NCBI RefSeq assembly: GCF_004339745.1
Contig: NZ_SMGP01000006.1
Location: forward strand, 248,001-312,000
DNA: 64,000 nt
Direction: 5' to 3'
Source of the DNA: Paraburkholderia sp. BL9I2N2
GTDB lineage: Bacteria > Pseudomonadota > Gammaproteobacteria > Burkholderiales > Burkholderiaceae
The notes under the pieces were generated by a model that saw only the letters and a list, made by a program, of their open reading frames with translations, did no database searches and was not told the DNA's origin. The position numbers and the translations under genes were made by a program. This document shows positions 45,299 through 54,841 of the stretch, piece by piece (position 1 is the first letter of the stretch; every line of letters starts with the position of its first letter).

Positions 45299-45679
45299 AT
45301 GCGGCGTTTGGTCGTCCGACGGTCGTCAATTCATGGCAAGGGTGGTTTCGCGATGCGCGCCCTCGCGGAAGGCGAGCGCGTGCTCGAGTACAAGGGCGAA
45401 ATTACACACTGGCGCGACGCCGTGTGTCGTCACCGTCGGGAAGGCGTCGCGGGGCACACCTTCCTCTTCGGTCTGTCAGATGTGCGCGTGATCGCCGGCA
45501 GCCGCGGCGGCAACAGCGCACGATGGCTGAACCATGCGTGCGCAACCAATTGTGAGGCCATCGAAGACGATGGCCGCATCTTCATCCACACGCTCCGGCC
45601 GATCGACGTCGGCGAAGAACTGTTCATTGAATACCTGCTGGCTACTGACGATCCGCTCGATGAAAACGTTCGGGCGTAG
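45299..45679 (+). CDS. SET-domain protein-lysine methyltransferase
   Basis: The 126-residue protein is a compact SET domain: GKGGFAMRALAEGERVLEYKGE at the start, RWLNHACATNCEA (75-87) with the NH-x-C-x2-NC signature, and GEELFIEY (105-112) with the catalytic Tyr. It should transfer methyl groups from SAM to a lysine. Bacterial SET proteins are uncommon, though known in several plant- and host-associated species, and their targets are mostly unknown. AGGGA precedes the ATG. It is followed by an overlapping small gene. Confidence 0.88.
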   Translation: MRRLVVRRSSIHGKGGFAMRALAEGERVLEYKGEITHWRDAVCRHRREGVAGHTFLFGLSDVRVIAGSRGGNSARWLNHACATNCEAIEDDGRIFIHTLRPIDVGEELFIEYLLATDDPLDENVRA

Positions 45680-45968
45680 TACACGTGCCGGTGCGCTGCA
45701 TTGGATTGTCGCCTGTCGCTGCTCGCGGACCGGCATTACTAACATCGCGGAGCCCGTCGCGAGCAGCGTCCCATCCCCGGCGAGCGGCCATGCTACAGAG
45801 CTGGCGCATGACGGTATGGTCAGGATTGGCGAGGGGGCGGTTTTTCATCTCGATGTGCTGAAACTCACGTTGCCACCACGTGACACGTCCGGCAGAAGTT
45901 CTGGCGCCTTTACCAGAAGGCAGATGTCGCTGGAGCTGGATGATCTGCTGTCACGCCAGCGCGCGTAG
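45660..45968 (+). CDS. hypothetical protein overlapping the SET gene
   Basis: The 102-residue protein starts within the end of the SET gene. The C-terminal half (MVRIGEGAVFHLDVLKLTLPPRDTSGRSSGAF, then SLELDDLLSRQ) looks folded; the first half is low in complexity. No family is recognised. Overlap and shared strand suggest a transcript with the SET gene. The start is not certain. Confidence 0.4.
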   Translation: MKTFGRSTRAGALHWIVACRCSRTGITNIAEPVASSVPSPASGHATELAHDGMVRIGEGAVFHLDVLKLTLPPRDTSGRSSGAFTRRQMSLELDDLLSRQRA

Positions 45969-45992
45969 TCGGCAGAATCAGGGGAAACGTCG

Positions 45993-46232
45993 ATGCAAAA
46001 ACGGAAGCCGGCACGAACAGGGGCAGCTGAAGTCAGTTTGATGGAACTGCTGAAGCAGGTCGAACAGGCATTACGTGTAATACGTCCCCGTGCACCCGTT
46101 TGCAAGGCGCTGGCGGATCTGATCCGGCGGCTCGGTTCGGCCAGCAGGAAAACTCCCGCACGGGGCAGTCGATGCACGCCTCTGCGGCGTCGCCACAGAG
46201 GCGTCGTCGAATTCTCGCCGCTGTTTTCCTAA
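45993..46232 (+). CDS. small hypothetical protein
   Basis: The 79-residue basic protein (MQKRKPARTGAAEVSLMELLKQVEQALRVIRPR) has AGGGGAA six bases before its ATG. A helix at residues 14-45 is amphipathic. No family is recognised. It is downstream of the SET gene and may be cotranscribed. Confidence 0.42.
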   Translation: MQKRKPARTGAAEVSLMELLKQVEQALRVIRPRAPVCKALADLIRRLGSASRKTPARGSRCTPLRRRHRGVVEFSPLFS

Positions 46233-46556
46233 ACGAGACGCGACGCAGCGATCCGTCCAGCCGCATCAGTGGGACCTAGGCTGCGACGACCCGGGGGCGC
46301 CGGCCATGCAAATAGGCGCTCGGCAACGCAGCGGTGTCGGAGGCAACTGGTCGAATGTCTCAGTTCGCGGTACGACGGCCTCTCGATTTTGCGAATCGTA
46401 CGGCGGTTCGTCGGCATTATGGAAAGCTTTGCATAAAGCAGAGATTTTTTTGGTTGGCGATCGCGGCTACTGACGCGTGAACAGACCGGTCGAGGCCAGT
46501 CCGCGATCGGTAATCAAAAAAATGTTTGTGCTAAACCGCTCCGCAGGCGCTGGCGT
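46233..46556. other. intergenic next to the IS91-type element
   Basis: No gene is supported in these 324 bases. The IS91-type element should end near here, but I did not identify a conserved terminal sequence. Confidence 0.35.
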
Positions 46557-48021
46557 TTATGGGCATTGAATGATCGTGGCGGTGATTTGTGATGCCCGGC
46601 GCACGGGTGGCGCGCGCCAGAACCAGGCGGTTGACCGGGGCCGTCGCGCGAAGACAGCGGAAATGCGGACGTCAATTGGTAAGGAATGCGGAGTTTCGCG
46701 GCACGGTGATGGTGCGACGACGCCAAAGCGCGAGTCGGTTCGCGTTGGCCGCAAGGGGAAGACCAACGTGCGCGTGGGTAGTGCCGATGCCGGCCAGTGC
46801 ACATGGCTCGGGTCAGGTGGCGCCCGCGGCAGGATGCCAGGCGTGTCGCCAGGCAGCGCGCCTTCAATGCGGACCATATGGCCCTTGCCGCACACGGGGC
46901 AATCGGCCAGTGACTTGCCGGTGAGCCGCTGGTAACGGTCACGGTAGTCTTCTGCAAGGACGGGTGACGCGGCGGCGGGCGGCTCGACGCCGAGCAGCCG
47001 CCGGTAGGTGGCAAGTCGCAAGTCGCTCTGTCCGATCGCGGTTGGCGAGCCATCCGTAGCTGCGGATGCGCTTGAAGCCGGCGGGCAGCACGTGCAGCAG
47101 GAAGCGACGGATGAACTCGTCGGCCGTGAGCGTCATGGTGCTGTGGTGCGCTTCGTGACGGTAGTCCTTCTACTGGAACAGGACCGAATCGCCATCAAAG
47201 CGCAGCAACCGGTTATTCGAGATGGCGACGCGATGCGTGTAGCGGCCCACGTAGTCGAGCACCTGTGCGGCGCCGCCAAACGGTGGTTTCGCGTAGACGA
47301 CCCACTCCGCATGAGCAGCGGGCGCGAGCCAGGCGGCGAACGCTCGCGGATCACGCAACGGCTCGAGCTGGCCATGGAAGCGCAGCGCGCCGGCGTCTAA
47401 CGCGCGGCGCAGCTGGTCGAGAAAGAGCCGCCGGAAGAGCCGCGAGAGTACCCGCACGGGCAGAAAGAAGCCTGATCGGCAGGCGATCCAGCGCTCGCCG
47501 TCCGGGGCAATGCCGCCGCCTGGTATCACGCAGTGGACATGCGGATGGTGCAGCAGATTCTGCCCCCACGTGTGCAGCGCCGAGAGGAAGCCGATCTCCG
47601 CGCCCAGGTGTTTCGGATCGGCGGCGATGGTGCGCAGCGTCGGGGCGGTGGTGCGGAACAGCAGATCGTAGAGGGTCTTCTTGTTCTGGTACGCGAGTGT
47701 CGCAATGGGTTCGGGCAGCGTGAAGACGACATGGAAGTACTCAACCTCGGAAAGCAGTTCGGCCTGCCGGCGCTCGAGCCATTGCGCGCGGGCGAGCGAC
47801 TGGCATTTCGGACAGCAGTGATGGCGACACGAGTCGTAGGCAATGCGCTGATGGCCGCAGGCATCGCACTCCTCGACATGACCGCCGAGCGCGGCGGTAC
47901 GGCACAGCTCGATGGCGCTCATCGCGCGGCGCTGGGCACGACTGAGGGCGTCGGCATGGGTCTGCCGGTAGTGAGGGCCGCAACGGCGGAAGATGTCCGC
48001 TACCTCGAGCGCCGGTCGCAT
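46557..48021 (-). pseudogene. IS91-family transposase with amber codon and frameshift
   Basis: Starting at the ATG at 48021 (MRPALEVADIFR), the frame has the IS91 zinc-binding region (CDACGHQR, CCPKCQ), the HUH-type nuclease motif (HPHVHCVIPGGG), and YVGRYTHRVAISN. It meets TAG at 47172-47170, where RWKDYRHE is expected, continues in frame as KDYRHEAHHSTMTLTADEFIRRFLLHVLP, then shifts frame near 47020. The remainder ends in a zinc-ribbon-like CPVCGKGH in the shifted frame. The codon before KDYR would be Trp, so TGG to TAG is likely. It cannot make a full protein. Confidence 0.85.
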
Positions 48022-48029
48022 CGCTGGCT

Positions 48030-48909
48030 TCAGAAGTACTCGGGCGCAGGCGGCTGGGGTGGAACGGGTGCGGGATGCGGCAGCAGCTCGAAGGGACTGG
48101 TGGTGGCGCACACGGTGCTCGTCGCCAGCTTCAGGTACCGTGCCGTGGTCGCCATGCTGCGATGTCCCATGAGCAGCTGGATCCTGCGTACATCGGCACC
48201 GGTTTCCAGCAGATGAGTGGCGAACGCGTGCCTCAAGGAATGTGGTGTAACGGGTTTCGTGATACCGCTGCGCTCACGTGCAAGCCGGCATGCGTCGCCC
48301 ACGGCATGGCGGCTGATGGGCCGCCCCGGAATGCTGCCTGGAAAGAGCCGTTCCCTCGGGTGGGCGTCCTGCCAGTACAGTCGCAGGACCTCGAGTAGAC
48401 GCGGCGAGAGCATTACGTAGCGATCCTTGCGGCCTTTACCCTGGCGGACACGGATCATCATCCGCTGGCTGTCGATATCGGTGACCTTCAGATGCACGAC
48501 TTCGGAGACACGCAGGCCGGCCGCATAGGCCGTCATCAGGATGGCGCGCTGCTTCAGGCTGGGAATCGACTCGAAGAAACGCGTGACTTCCTCGAAGCTC
48601 AGGATAACGGGCAGCTTCACGGGCCGTTTGGGCAACGGGAAATCCTCGTCACTCCAGTCCCGCCTGAGCGTGATGCGGTACAGGAAGCGTAGCGAGCCCA
48701 CGGCCAGTTGGACACTGGCTGGGCGCGAGCTTGCGTTCGTTGGTCAGGTGGATAATCCAGGCACGGATCTCTTCAGGACCGAGCACCTCGGGTGAGCGCC
48801 GGAAGTGTCGGGCAAAACTAGAAACCTGCAGGAGATAGGTCTTCTGCGTGTTGACAGCAAGGTTGCGGATCTGCATGTCGTTCAGCATGCGTTGGCGGAG
48901 CAGCGTCAT
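48030..48909 (-). pseudogene. IS91-associated tyrosine recombinase, frameshifted
   Basis: The first frame starts MTLLRQRMLNDMQIRNLAVNTQKTYLLQV after GGAGG and has the core-binding helix region up to LTNERKLAPS. The second frame (48701 onward) continues SLRFLYRITLRRDWSDEDF and holds the active-site residues (SLRHAFATHL with Arg and His; MGHRSMATTARYLKL with the Tyr). One extra C near 48716 separates them. Repaired it is about 290 residues, as in this family. It ends nine bases before the transposase start. Confidence 0.85.
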
Positions 48910-48939
48910 GGCGGACCTCCGGGGAACAGTGGATGGCAT

Positions 48940-49393
48940 GCCCGGTTGGGCACTTCCATGCTGCTCCTGGCCGCCTGCTCGTCCCTTCCCCGTAGCTCGG
49001 CATCTGACAACCGTCCTGACCGAACGCCAGGCACTGACCTCCGCTTCGCTCCCCCTACCGCGTCAGCGGTTTAGTACAGCTAAAACTATGTCGAGTTCCC
49101 AGCAGCGTAGCCTGCCGCCGACCCCGAGCATGACTGGCCCTGTCCAAACTGACCCAGCTACTTGCCATAATCAACGGCTTTACATAATCGGCCATAGCAG
49201 ACGTGCGAGCGGGCACGGTTCTACGTCAGCTATGGGCGGATTGCTGCCAGCGGCGGCGTCGAGCAGTCGGACGGCAGCTTCCTCGATCGGTGCCCTCACA
49301 CTTTCGACCCCATTCAGCATCTGTTTTATCAATCGTATGGGTCGTCTCGGTCGTTTCAGATAGCGGTTGGCCTTTCGCGACACAGCCGCCAGG
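48940..49393. other. intergenic, nothing supported
   Basis: 454 bases upstream of the IS91-type recombinase show short frames without ribosome sites. The element's other end should be in this area. Confidence 0.35.
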
Positions 49394-49663
49394 TTAACTA
49401 CCCTGATAGATATCGCACGACAGGCCCGCCACGCACGGTTGACCGTCTCGGGTTTTGCCGTAACCATTTCGTCCGCCCGATTGGGCTCCATAGTCCCACG
49501 GACTGTCGCCGTCCATCGGCGTCGCCCGCTGCGATGAATTTAGTGGTTGCTGACTGGATGAGGGGCTAGCGACGTCTGACGGTTGCATTTCCTGAGAGTC
49601 GGCAGCGCCTGCCGCGGTGAGCAGGAATAGCACGATGGTTACAGCCGAGGGTTGCACTTTCAT
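49394..49663 (-). CDS. small exported protein, paralogue 1
   Basis: The 89-residue protein has a signal peptide (MKVQPSAVTIVLFLLTAAGA) and a Ser/Gln-rich middle, then a C-terminal segment with two Cys (GQPCVAGLSCDIYQGS). AAGGTGAAG precedes the ATG. A second exported protein at 50079 shares the C-terminal PC-x5-C-x4-GS pattern, so they appear related. It may be periplasmic with a disulphide. Function is unknown. Confidence 0.6.
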   Translation of the reverse strand: MKVQPSAVTIVLFLLTAAGAADSQEMQPSDVASPSSSQQPLNSSQRATPMDGDSPWDYGAQSGGRNGYGKTRDGQPCVAGLSCDIYQGS

Positions 49664-50078
49664 TTCTTCACCTTTTCGTCATCAACGGGTTGAGTTAGCG
49701 ACGCCGAACTTGCGGCCGGGGAAAGAATTTCCACAAACGCGCGGCCGAGACGTCGTTTTATGTGAGCGGTCCCGCGACGGCTTGATTGACGCGAAGAAGA
49801 GTTGGCCGTGGCCCGCACCACTTCGAAGTCCTGCCAGTTGCAACTGGCGCGGCGATTTCGAACTCCAGCTTCGCGACGGCCCAAATGTTCGTTATGACGC
49901 CCGTCCGCTTGCTCCTGAAGCCGTCGCGCCGGTCGCGTGTCGCGGCGCCTCCCCTCTCAGGGCGCGCCACCTGAAAGAGTGACAGCGAACTCGGTAAGCC
50001 GGACCAGGGATTTCGTCCCCTTCGCGATACGGGCATCGGGTACTTTCCAGTCATGGCTCGCGCGCCGTCAGATCTTTG
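49664..50078. other. intergenic, nothing supported
   Basis: The 415 bases between the two exported-protein genes hold no frame with a good start. A promoter for the downstream minus-strand gene may lie here. Confidence 0.35.
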
Positions 50079-50327
50079 TTAGCTCCCTCCGAAAAAAACG
50101 TTGCATTGTGGATCCACCCGGCACGGTCTGGCATGTTTTGCACCGGCTTGCACCCGTGTGTCGGGCGTACCGCCGTATGCTTCCATCCCCGCACTCGGGT
50201 CAGAGGGTTGTGTTGCGGCGTTTTCTTGCGTGGTGGGTTGAGAGGCTTGCGGTGTATCTTGCGAATGCGCAACACCGGCCATGACAAACAGCACGACAGC
50301 GGATGCGACTATCAGTGGTGATTTCAT
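50079..50327 (-). CDS. small exported protein, paralogue 2
   Basis: The 82-residue protein has a signal peptide (MKSPLIVASAVVLFVMAGVAHS), a Gln/Thr-rich middle (QDTPQASQPTTQENAATQ), and a C-terminal pair of Cys (ARPCRVDPQCNVFFGGS). AGGA lies six bases before the ATG. Its shape and ending resemble the protein at 49394-49663. Function is unknown. Confidence 0.6.
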   Translation of the reverse strand: MKSPLIVASAVVLFVMAGVAHSQDTPQASQPTTQENAATQPSDPSAGMEAYGGTPDTRVQAGAKHARPCRVDPQCNVFFGGS

Positions 50328-51027
50328 GTTGATTCCTTTAGCTACGTTGAGTTTTCCATTCATGCGATTCGTTATTCGCGTGCCGCGAGCTCGAAATCCA
50401 CGCGCATCGAGCGTGTCGCGCACGAGCCGTAATGCAGGTGGTGATTGATTTATAAGGTTTCGTGAGAGGGTTCGTTTGGAGTTCGAGCAATCAGCCTGTT
50501 CACTTCATGTCGACCTACAGCAGTCTTTCGCATGAGCCAAGGCCGGTTCAGCTCATCACGATGACCAACCGCTCCGGGTACACTCGACGAATGCCCCCTC
50601 AGCGTTGCTGTCCTATCCATTCTTGGTCAGGCGCAACGCCGTCGCAACGCACATGTGTAGGCGACGGACCCGCAACGCCGACGAAAGATGTATGCACTCC
50701 CGTTAGCCGATCCTGGTGAAGTATCAGCTAGTCGCCTTCAATGATGGCGGAGCGCCTCGCTGAACCTTCCGGTGCAGCCAGGAACACATCCCATTTGTTG
50801 ATACATTTGTGGCTGATGGTAGAAATTGCGACCTGTTATTCTGTTCATATGTCTTTTCGCACGAAGGCGTTGCGCACCGATGACCACCAGCGCCGCTTTC
50901 ACTGGCATGTGCCGTCGTACCCCCTTAGCCACGTTCGGTGGGGACCTGTCTAACCCGCGGCGCGCCGATACAGCCTCTCGACGTCGCGCGCTCTCCGCGT
51001 ACGGCGCTTTCCTGATCAAGCGGCCTT
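50328..51027. other. 700 bases with no supported gene
   Basis: No credible gene is seen. The last 90 bases include GACCTGTCTAACCCG and GCGCCGATA, which recur upstream of the second kinase gene and mark the left border of the tandem duplication. Confidence 0.45.
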
Positions 51028-52884
51028 ATGAGATTCTCGGGCTTCCTGGTACGCAAGTTTGGCTCGGCGGCTGTAGAGCACGCGTTCCGTACGGACTATG
51101 CGCGTCGCTACGCAAGCCAACGCAGGCTGGCCGGCGCCAGCCTCATACTGATATGGACCGCGGTTGCTATCCGTGACTGGTTGCTGCTGAACACGCTTGA
51201 TTCCAGCATCCTCTTCCACGTTGGCTATGTGCGACTTGCAGGTGCCGTGGGTATGGCCCTGCCGGTCTGGTTGATGTGGGGAGCACGCGCCTTTGACGAA
51301 CGCTGGGCCGTCAGATTACTTTGCGTAGTGACGCTAAGCTGCTGGTTCGCCCTATTGGGGTTAGTGAACGTTTACCCACCAGTCCGGGTCGGACAGGAGA
51401 TTTTCCCCGGCTTTTTTGTTGTCCTTTTCCTGATATTCACGCTGTTCCGACTTCGTACCATCACGGCAGCATGGTTAGTCGGACTGTGCGTTGCAACCTA
51501 CAATCTTATAGAACTGCTCCAATACATATTCGGTATTCCTACACCGTGGTCTCACTGGTTTACCACCGGGGCTATGGTGTTCCTGATGTATTTCGTAGGT
51601 ATTGGCGTCTGCATTCAGTTTGAACTCGCTGCCCGGCGCGAATTTGTGTTCCGGCGCACGTTGCGCGCAGCCAAGACACGCGTTGAAGCCGCGTCCCGCG
51701 TAGTCAAGCAACAGAATGAACGCATGAGAGAGGTCGTCAGAGAGAAGGAGCGATTCTTTTCATCGGCCTACCACGACATCCAGCAGCCTCTCGCCGCGAT
51801 CAACCTCTTTATCCGTAGCGCAAGGATAAAACTCGAAGATGAACACGCCGCAAGCCATGATCTCGACGTCATCGAGGAAACGGCACGCGACATCCTCGAC
51901 ATGTTCAAGGACATCCAGGACTATAGCGAGCTGGGCTCATACGTCCCGCATCTAACGCCAGTCGATACGCAGACAGTGCTTACGGAGGTCTTCGAGCAAT
52001 ACCTCGAGCCGGCGAGATCACGGGGCATCGAGTTGAGACTCACCCTGCGCCGGCGCTCCCCGCCGCCTATTGAAAGTGATCGGGCCTTGTTCAAACGGGC
52101 ACTGTCCAATTTCATATCGAATGCGATCAAATACACCTCCGTGGGGGGCATCGTTGTCGGTTGGGTGGAGATCGGGGAACGGCTACGCATAGACGTGTGG
52201 GACACAGGCGTCGGCATCTCGCCGGCGCACCGGGATGCGATATTCGCCGAGTACTATCAGATTGACAATCCTGGCCGCGACCGGTCGAAAGGCCTTGGAC
52301 TTGGGTTGTCGATCGTCAATCGGATCGTCGGGATTCTGCCGGAGCACAGCATGCGTTTCTCGTCGGTCGAAGGACGCGGATCGCGTTTTTCCCTGTACGC
52401 CCCGATATCGCAATCAGCACCCGTCACTGAGATTAAAGATCAAGCGAACGCCGCATGCACGTCCATCCTTAACGGCAGATACATCCTGCTTTGCGACGAC
52501 GAACCCACCGTTCTCGAGGGCCTGCGCCGGTTGTTCCTCAATGCGGGCGCACTGGTGGATACCGCCGGGTCAATGAAGGGATTCGAAGCGATTCTCGCCG
52601 ACGATGGCCGCGCACCCGACATCATCGTCACCGATATCAGGCTGCGCGACGGCCCGACTGGCATTGAGGTTGCCGAACGGATCAGGCAGCATTTCGCGTG
52701 GGCGGGCGTGCTTCCTGTCGCCTTCATCACGGGCGAACTGGTGTCGCCGCACGCACTTCGCGATTTCGCCAAGCCGTTCGTGCTATTACGGAAGTCTTCC
52801 ACTCCAGAAAGCACGCTCGCTGAAGTCAGTCGGCTCGTTGCCGACCGACCGCCGGCAGGGTTCCGTCACGTGCGGGATCCATGA
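51028..52884 (+). CDS. hybrid histidine kinase, tandem copy 1
   Basis: The 618-residue protein has about six membrane helices in residues 33-200, a coiled coil (205-240), a kinase core with H249 in AYHDIQQPLAAI, N box ISNAIKYTSVGG, G1 DTGVGIS, G2 GLGLGLSI, and a C-terminal receiver (residues 485-610; D490/D491, phosphoacceptor D536, K589 followed by Ser rather than Pro). It would sense a membrane signal and pass phosphate to its own receiver or to the NarL-type regulator encoded downstream. It lies in tandem with a paralogue. Confidence 0.9.
   Translation: MRFSGFLVRKFGSAAVEHAFRTDYARRYASQRRLAGASLILIWTAVAIRDWLLLNTLDSSILFHVGYVRLAGAVGMALPVWLMWGARAFDERWAVRLLCVVTLSCWFALLGLVNVYPPVRVGQEIFPGFFVVLFLIFTLFRLRTITAAWLVGLCVATYNLIELLQYIFGIPTPWSHWFTTGAMVFLMYFVGIGVCIQFELAARREFVFRRTLRAAKTRVEAASRVVKQQNERMREVVREKERFFSSAYHDIQQPLAAINLFIRSARIKLEDEHAASHDLDVIEETARDILDMFKDIQDYSELGSYVPHLTPVDTQTVLTEVFEQYLEPARSRGIELRLTLRRRSPPPIESDRALFKRALSNFISNAIKYTSVGGIVVGWVEIGERLRIDVWDTGVGISPAHRDAIFAEYYQIDNPGRDRSKGLGLGLSIVNRIVGILPEHSMRFSSVEGRGSRFSLYAPISQSAPVTEIKDQANAACTSILNGRYILLCDDEPTVLEGLRRLFLNAGALVDTAGSMKGFEAILADDGRAPDIIVTDIRLRDGPTGIEVAERIRQHFAWAGVLPVAFITGELVSPHALRDFAKPFVLLRKSSTPESTLAEVSRLVADRPPAGFRHVRDP
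52170..52841. repeat. near-identical 672-bp tract shared by the two kinase genes
   Basis: From 52170 to 52841 the sequence is identical to 54127-54798 except for one base (C at 52230, T at 54187). It covers the ATPase domain and the receiver. The upstream halves of the two genes differ much more. This is the mark of gene conversion or unequal exchange. Confidence 0.85.
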
Positions 52885-52975
52885 CGGTGGACCTGTCTAA
52901 CCCGTGGTGCGCCGATAAAGCCTTTCGATGTCGCGCACTATCCGCCCACTGTGGCTTTCCGGATCCAGGCAGGCT

Positions 52976-54841
52976 ATGAGATCGTCAGGCTTCGTAGTAC
53001 GGAGGTTCAGGTCGGCGGCGATGGAGCGTGCGTTCCGTATGGACTATGCGCGTCGCTACGCGAGCCAACGCAGGCTGGCTGGCGCCAGCCTCATACTGAT
53101 ATGGATCGCGTTTATCTGGCGTGACTGGTGGCTGCTGAACGCGCTTGATCCCAGCATTCTTCTCCACGTCGGCTATGTGCGACTCGCAGGTGCCGTGGGT
53201 ATGGCCCTGCCGTTATGGTTCATGTGGGGACCACGCGCCTTTGACGAGCGCCGGTCCGTCAGACTACTTTGCGTAGTGATACTGAGTTGTTGGTTCGCCC
53301 AACTGGCGTTGATGAACGTTTACCCGGTGAGATGGGTCTTCGAGGAAACTTTCCCCGAGTATTTTCTTATCATTTTCCTGATATTCACATCGTTCCGACT
53401 CCGCGCAATCACGGCAGCATGGTTGGTCGGCCTATGCGTTGTAACCTTCCGTCTTGCTATTTACCTCTGGCTACGGAGTACTGTTTTCACGCCGAGGTTT
53501 CACTGGGTTTCCTGGGTTTCCCGTGGGAATACGGTGTCTCTCATGTATCTCGCCGGCATAGTCATCTGCATTCAGTTTGAACTCGCCGCCCGGCGTGAAT
53601 TTGTGTTCCGGCGGACGTTGCGCGCAGCCAAGGCGCGAGTCGACGCCGCTTCCCGCGTAGTCAAGCAACAGAATGAACGCATGAGAGACGTCGTCAGAGA
53701 GAAGGAGCGATTCTTTTCATCGGCCTACCACGACATTCAGCAGCCGCTCGCCGCGATCAACCTATTTATCCGCAGCGCAAGGATAAAACTCGAAGGTGAA
53801 CACGCCGCAAGCCACGATCTCGACATCATCGAGGAAACGGCACGTGACCTCCTCGACATGTTCAAGGATATTCAGGACTATAGCGAACTGGGCTCATACG
53901 TTCCGCACCTGGCTCCGCTCGATACGCAGGCCGTGCTTATGGAGGTCTTCGAGCAATACCTTGAACCCGCAAGGTCCCGAGGCATAACGTTCAGAAAGAG
54001 CGAGCGTCGGTCCCACCCTCCAGCCATCGAAAGCGACCGCTCCCTGTTAAAGCGGGCATTGTCCAATCTTGTATCGAATGCGATCAAGAACACCTCTGTG
54101 GGGGGAGTCGTAATCGGCTGGGTGCTGATCGGGGAACGGCTACGCATAGACGTGTGGGACACAGGCGTCGGCATCTCGCCGGCGCATCGGGATGCGATAT
54201 TCGCCGAGTACTATCAGATTGACAATCCTGGCCGCGACCGGTCGAAAGGCCTTGGACTTGGGTTGTCGATCGTCAATCGGATCGTCGGGATTCTGCCGGA
54301 GCACAGCATGCGTTTCTCGTCGGTCGAAGGACGCGGATCGCGTTTTTCCCTGTACGCCCCGATATCGCAATCAGCACCCGTCACTGAGATTAAAGATCAA
54401 GCGAACGCCGCATGCACGTCCATCCTTAACGGCAGATACATCCTGCTTTGCGACGACGAACCCACCGTTCTCGAGGGCCTGCGCCGGTTGTTCCTCAATG
54501 CGGGCGCACTGGTGGATACCGCCGGGTCAATGAAGGGATTCGAAGCGATTCTCGCCGACGATGGCCGCGCACCCGACATCATCGTCACCGATATCAGGCT
54601 GCGCGACGGCCCGACTGGCATTGAGGTTGCCGAACGGATCAGGCAGCATTTCGCGTGGGCGGGCGTGCTTCCTGTCGCCTTCATCACGGGCGAACTGGTG
54701 TCGCCGCACGCACTTCGCGATTTCGCCAAGCCGTTCGTGCTATTACGGAAGTCTTCCACTCCAGAAAGCACGCTCGCTGAAGTCAGTCGGCTCGTTGCTG
54801 CCCAACGGCCGACAGGCTTCGATCATGTGCGGGATCCGTGA
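52976..54841 (+). CDS. hybrid histidine kinase, tandem copy 2
   Basis: The 621-residue protein has the same plan as copy 1: six-helix membrane sensor, coiled coil, kinase core (AYHDIQQPLAAI) and receiver. The start at 52976 is chosen by alignment with copy 1 (MRSSGF vs MRFSGF); an upstream in-frame start at 52928 has no matching sequence. The sensor part differs clearly, while the last 220 residues are almost identical. Its 3' end overlaps the convergent response-regulator gene by 59 bases. It may sense a different signal and share outputs. Confidence 0.9.
   Translation: MRSSGFVVRRFRSAAMERAFRMDYARRYASQRRLAGASLILIWIAFIWRDWWLLNALDPSILLHVGYVRLAGAVGMALPLWFMWGPRAFDERRSVRLLCVVILSCWFAQLALMNVYPVRWVFEETFPEYFLIIFLIFTSFRLRAITAAWLVGLCVVTFRLAIYLWLRSTVFTPRFHWVSWVSRGNTVSLMYLAGIVICIQFELAARREFVFRRTLRAAKARVDAASRVVKQQNERMRDVVREKERFFSSAYHDIQQPLAAINLFIRSARIKLEGEHAASHDLDIIEETARDLLDMFKDIQDYSELGSYVPHLAPLDTQAVLMEVFEQYLEPARSRGITFRKSERRSHPPAIESDRSLLKRALSNLVSNAIKNTSVGGVVIGWVLIGERLRIDVWDTGVGISPAHRDAIFAEYYQIDNPGRDRSKGLGLGLSIVNRIVGILPEHSMRFSSVEGRGSRFSLYAPISQSAPVTEIKDQANAACTSILNGRYILLCDDEPTVLEGLRRLFLNAGALVDTAGSMKGFEAILADDGRAPDIIVTDIRLRDGPTGIEVAERIRQHFAWAGVLPVAFITGELVSPHALRDFAKPFVLLRKSSTPESTLAEVSRLVAAQRPTGFDHVRDP

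Larger units (their letters stand above)
46557..48909 (-). mobile_element. decayed IS91-type element with accessory tyrosine recombinase
   Basis: Two minus-strand genes, a tyrosine recombinase and an IS91-family transposase, form the two-gene IS91 group arrangement. Both are disrupted: one frameshift in the recombinase, an amber codon and a frameshift in the transposase. Such elements move by rolling-circle copying. The exact ends were not found. Confidence 0.78.

Noticed and set aside
50462..50719. Plus-strand frame before the first kinase
   Set aside because: It has no ribosome site and no recognisable pattern; better read as noncoding.
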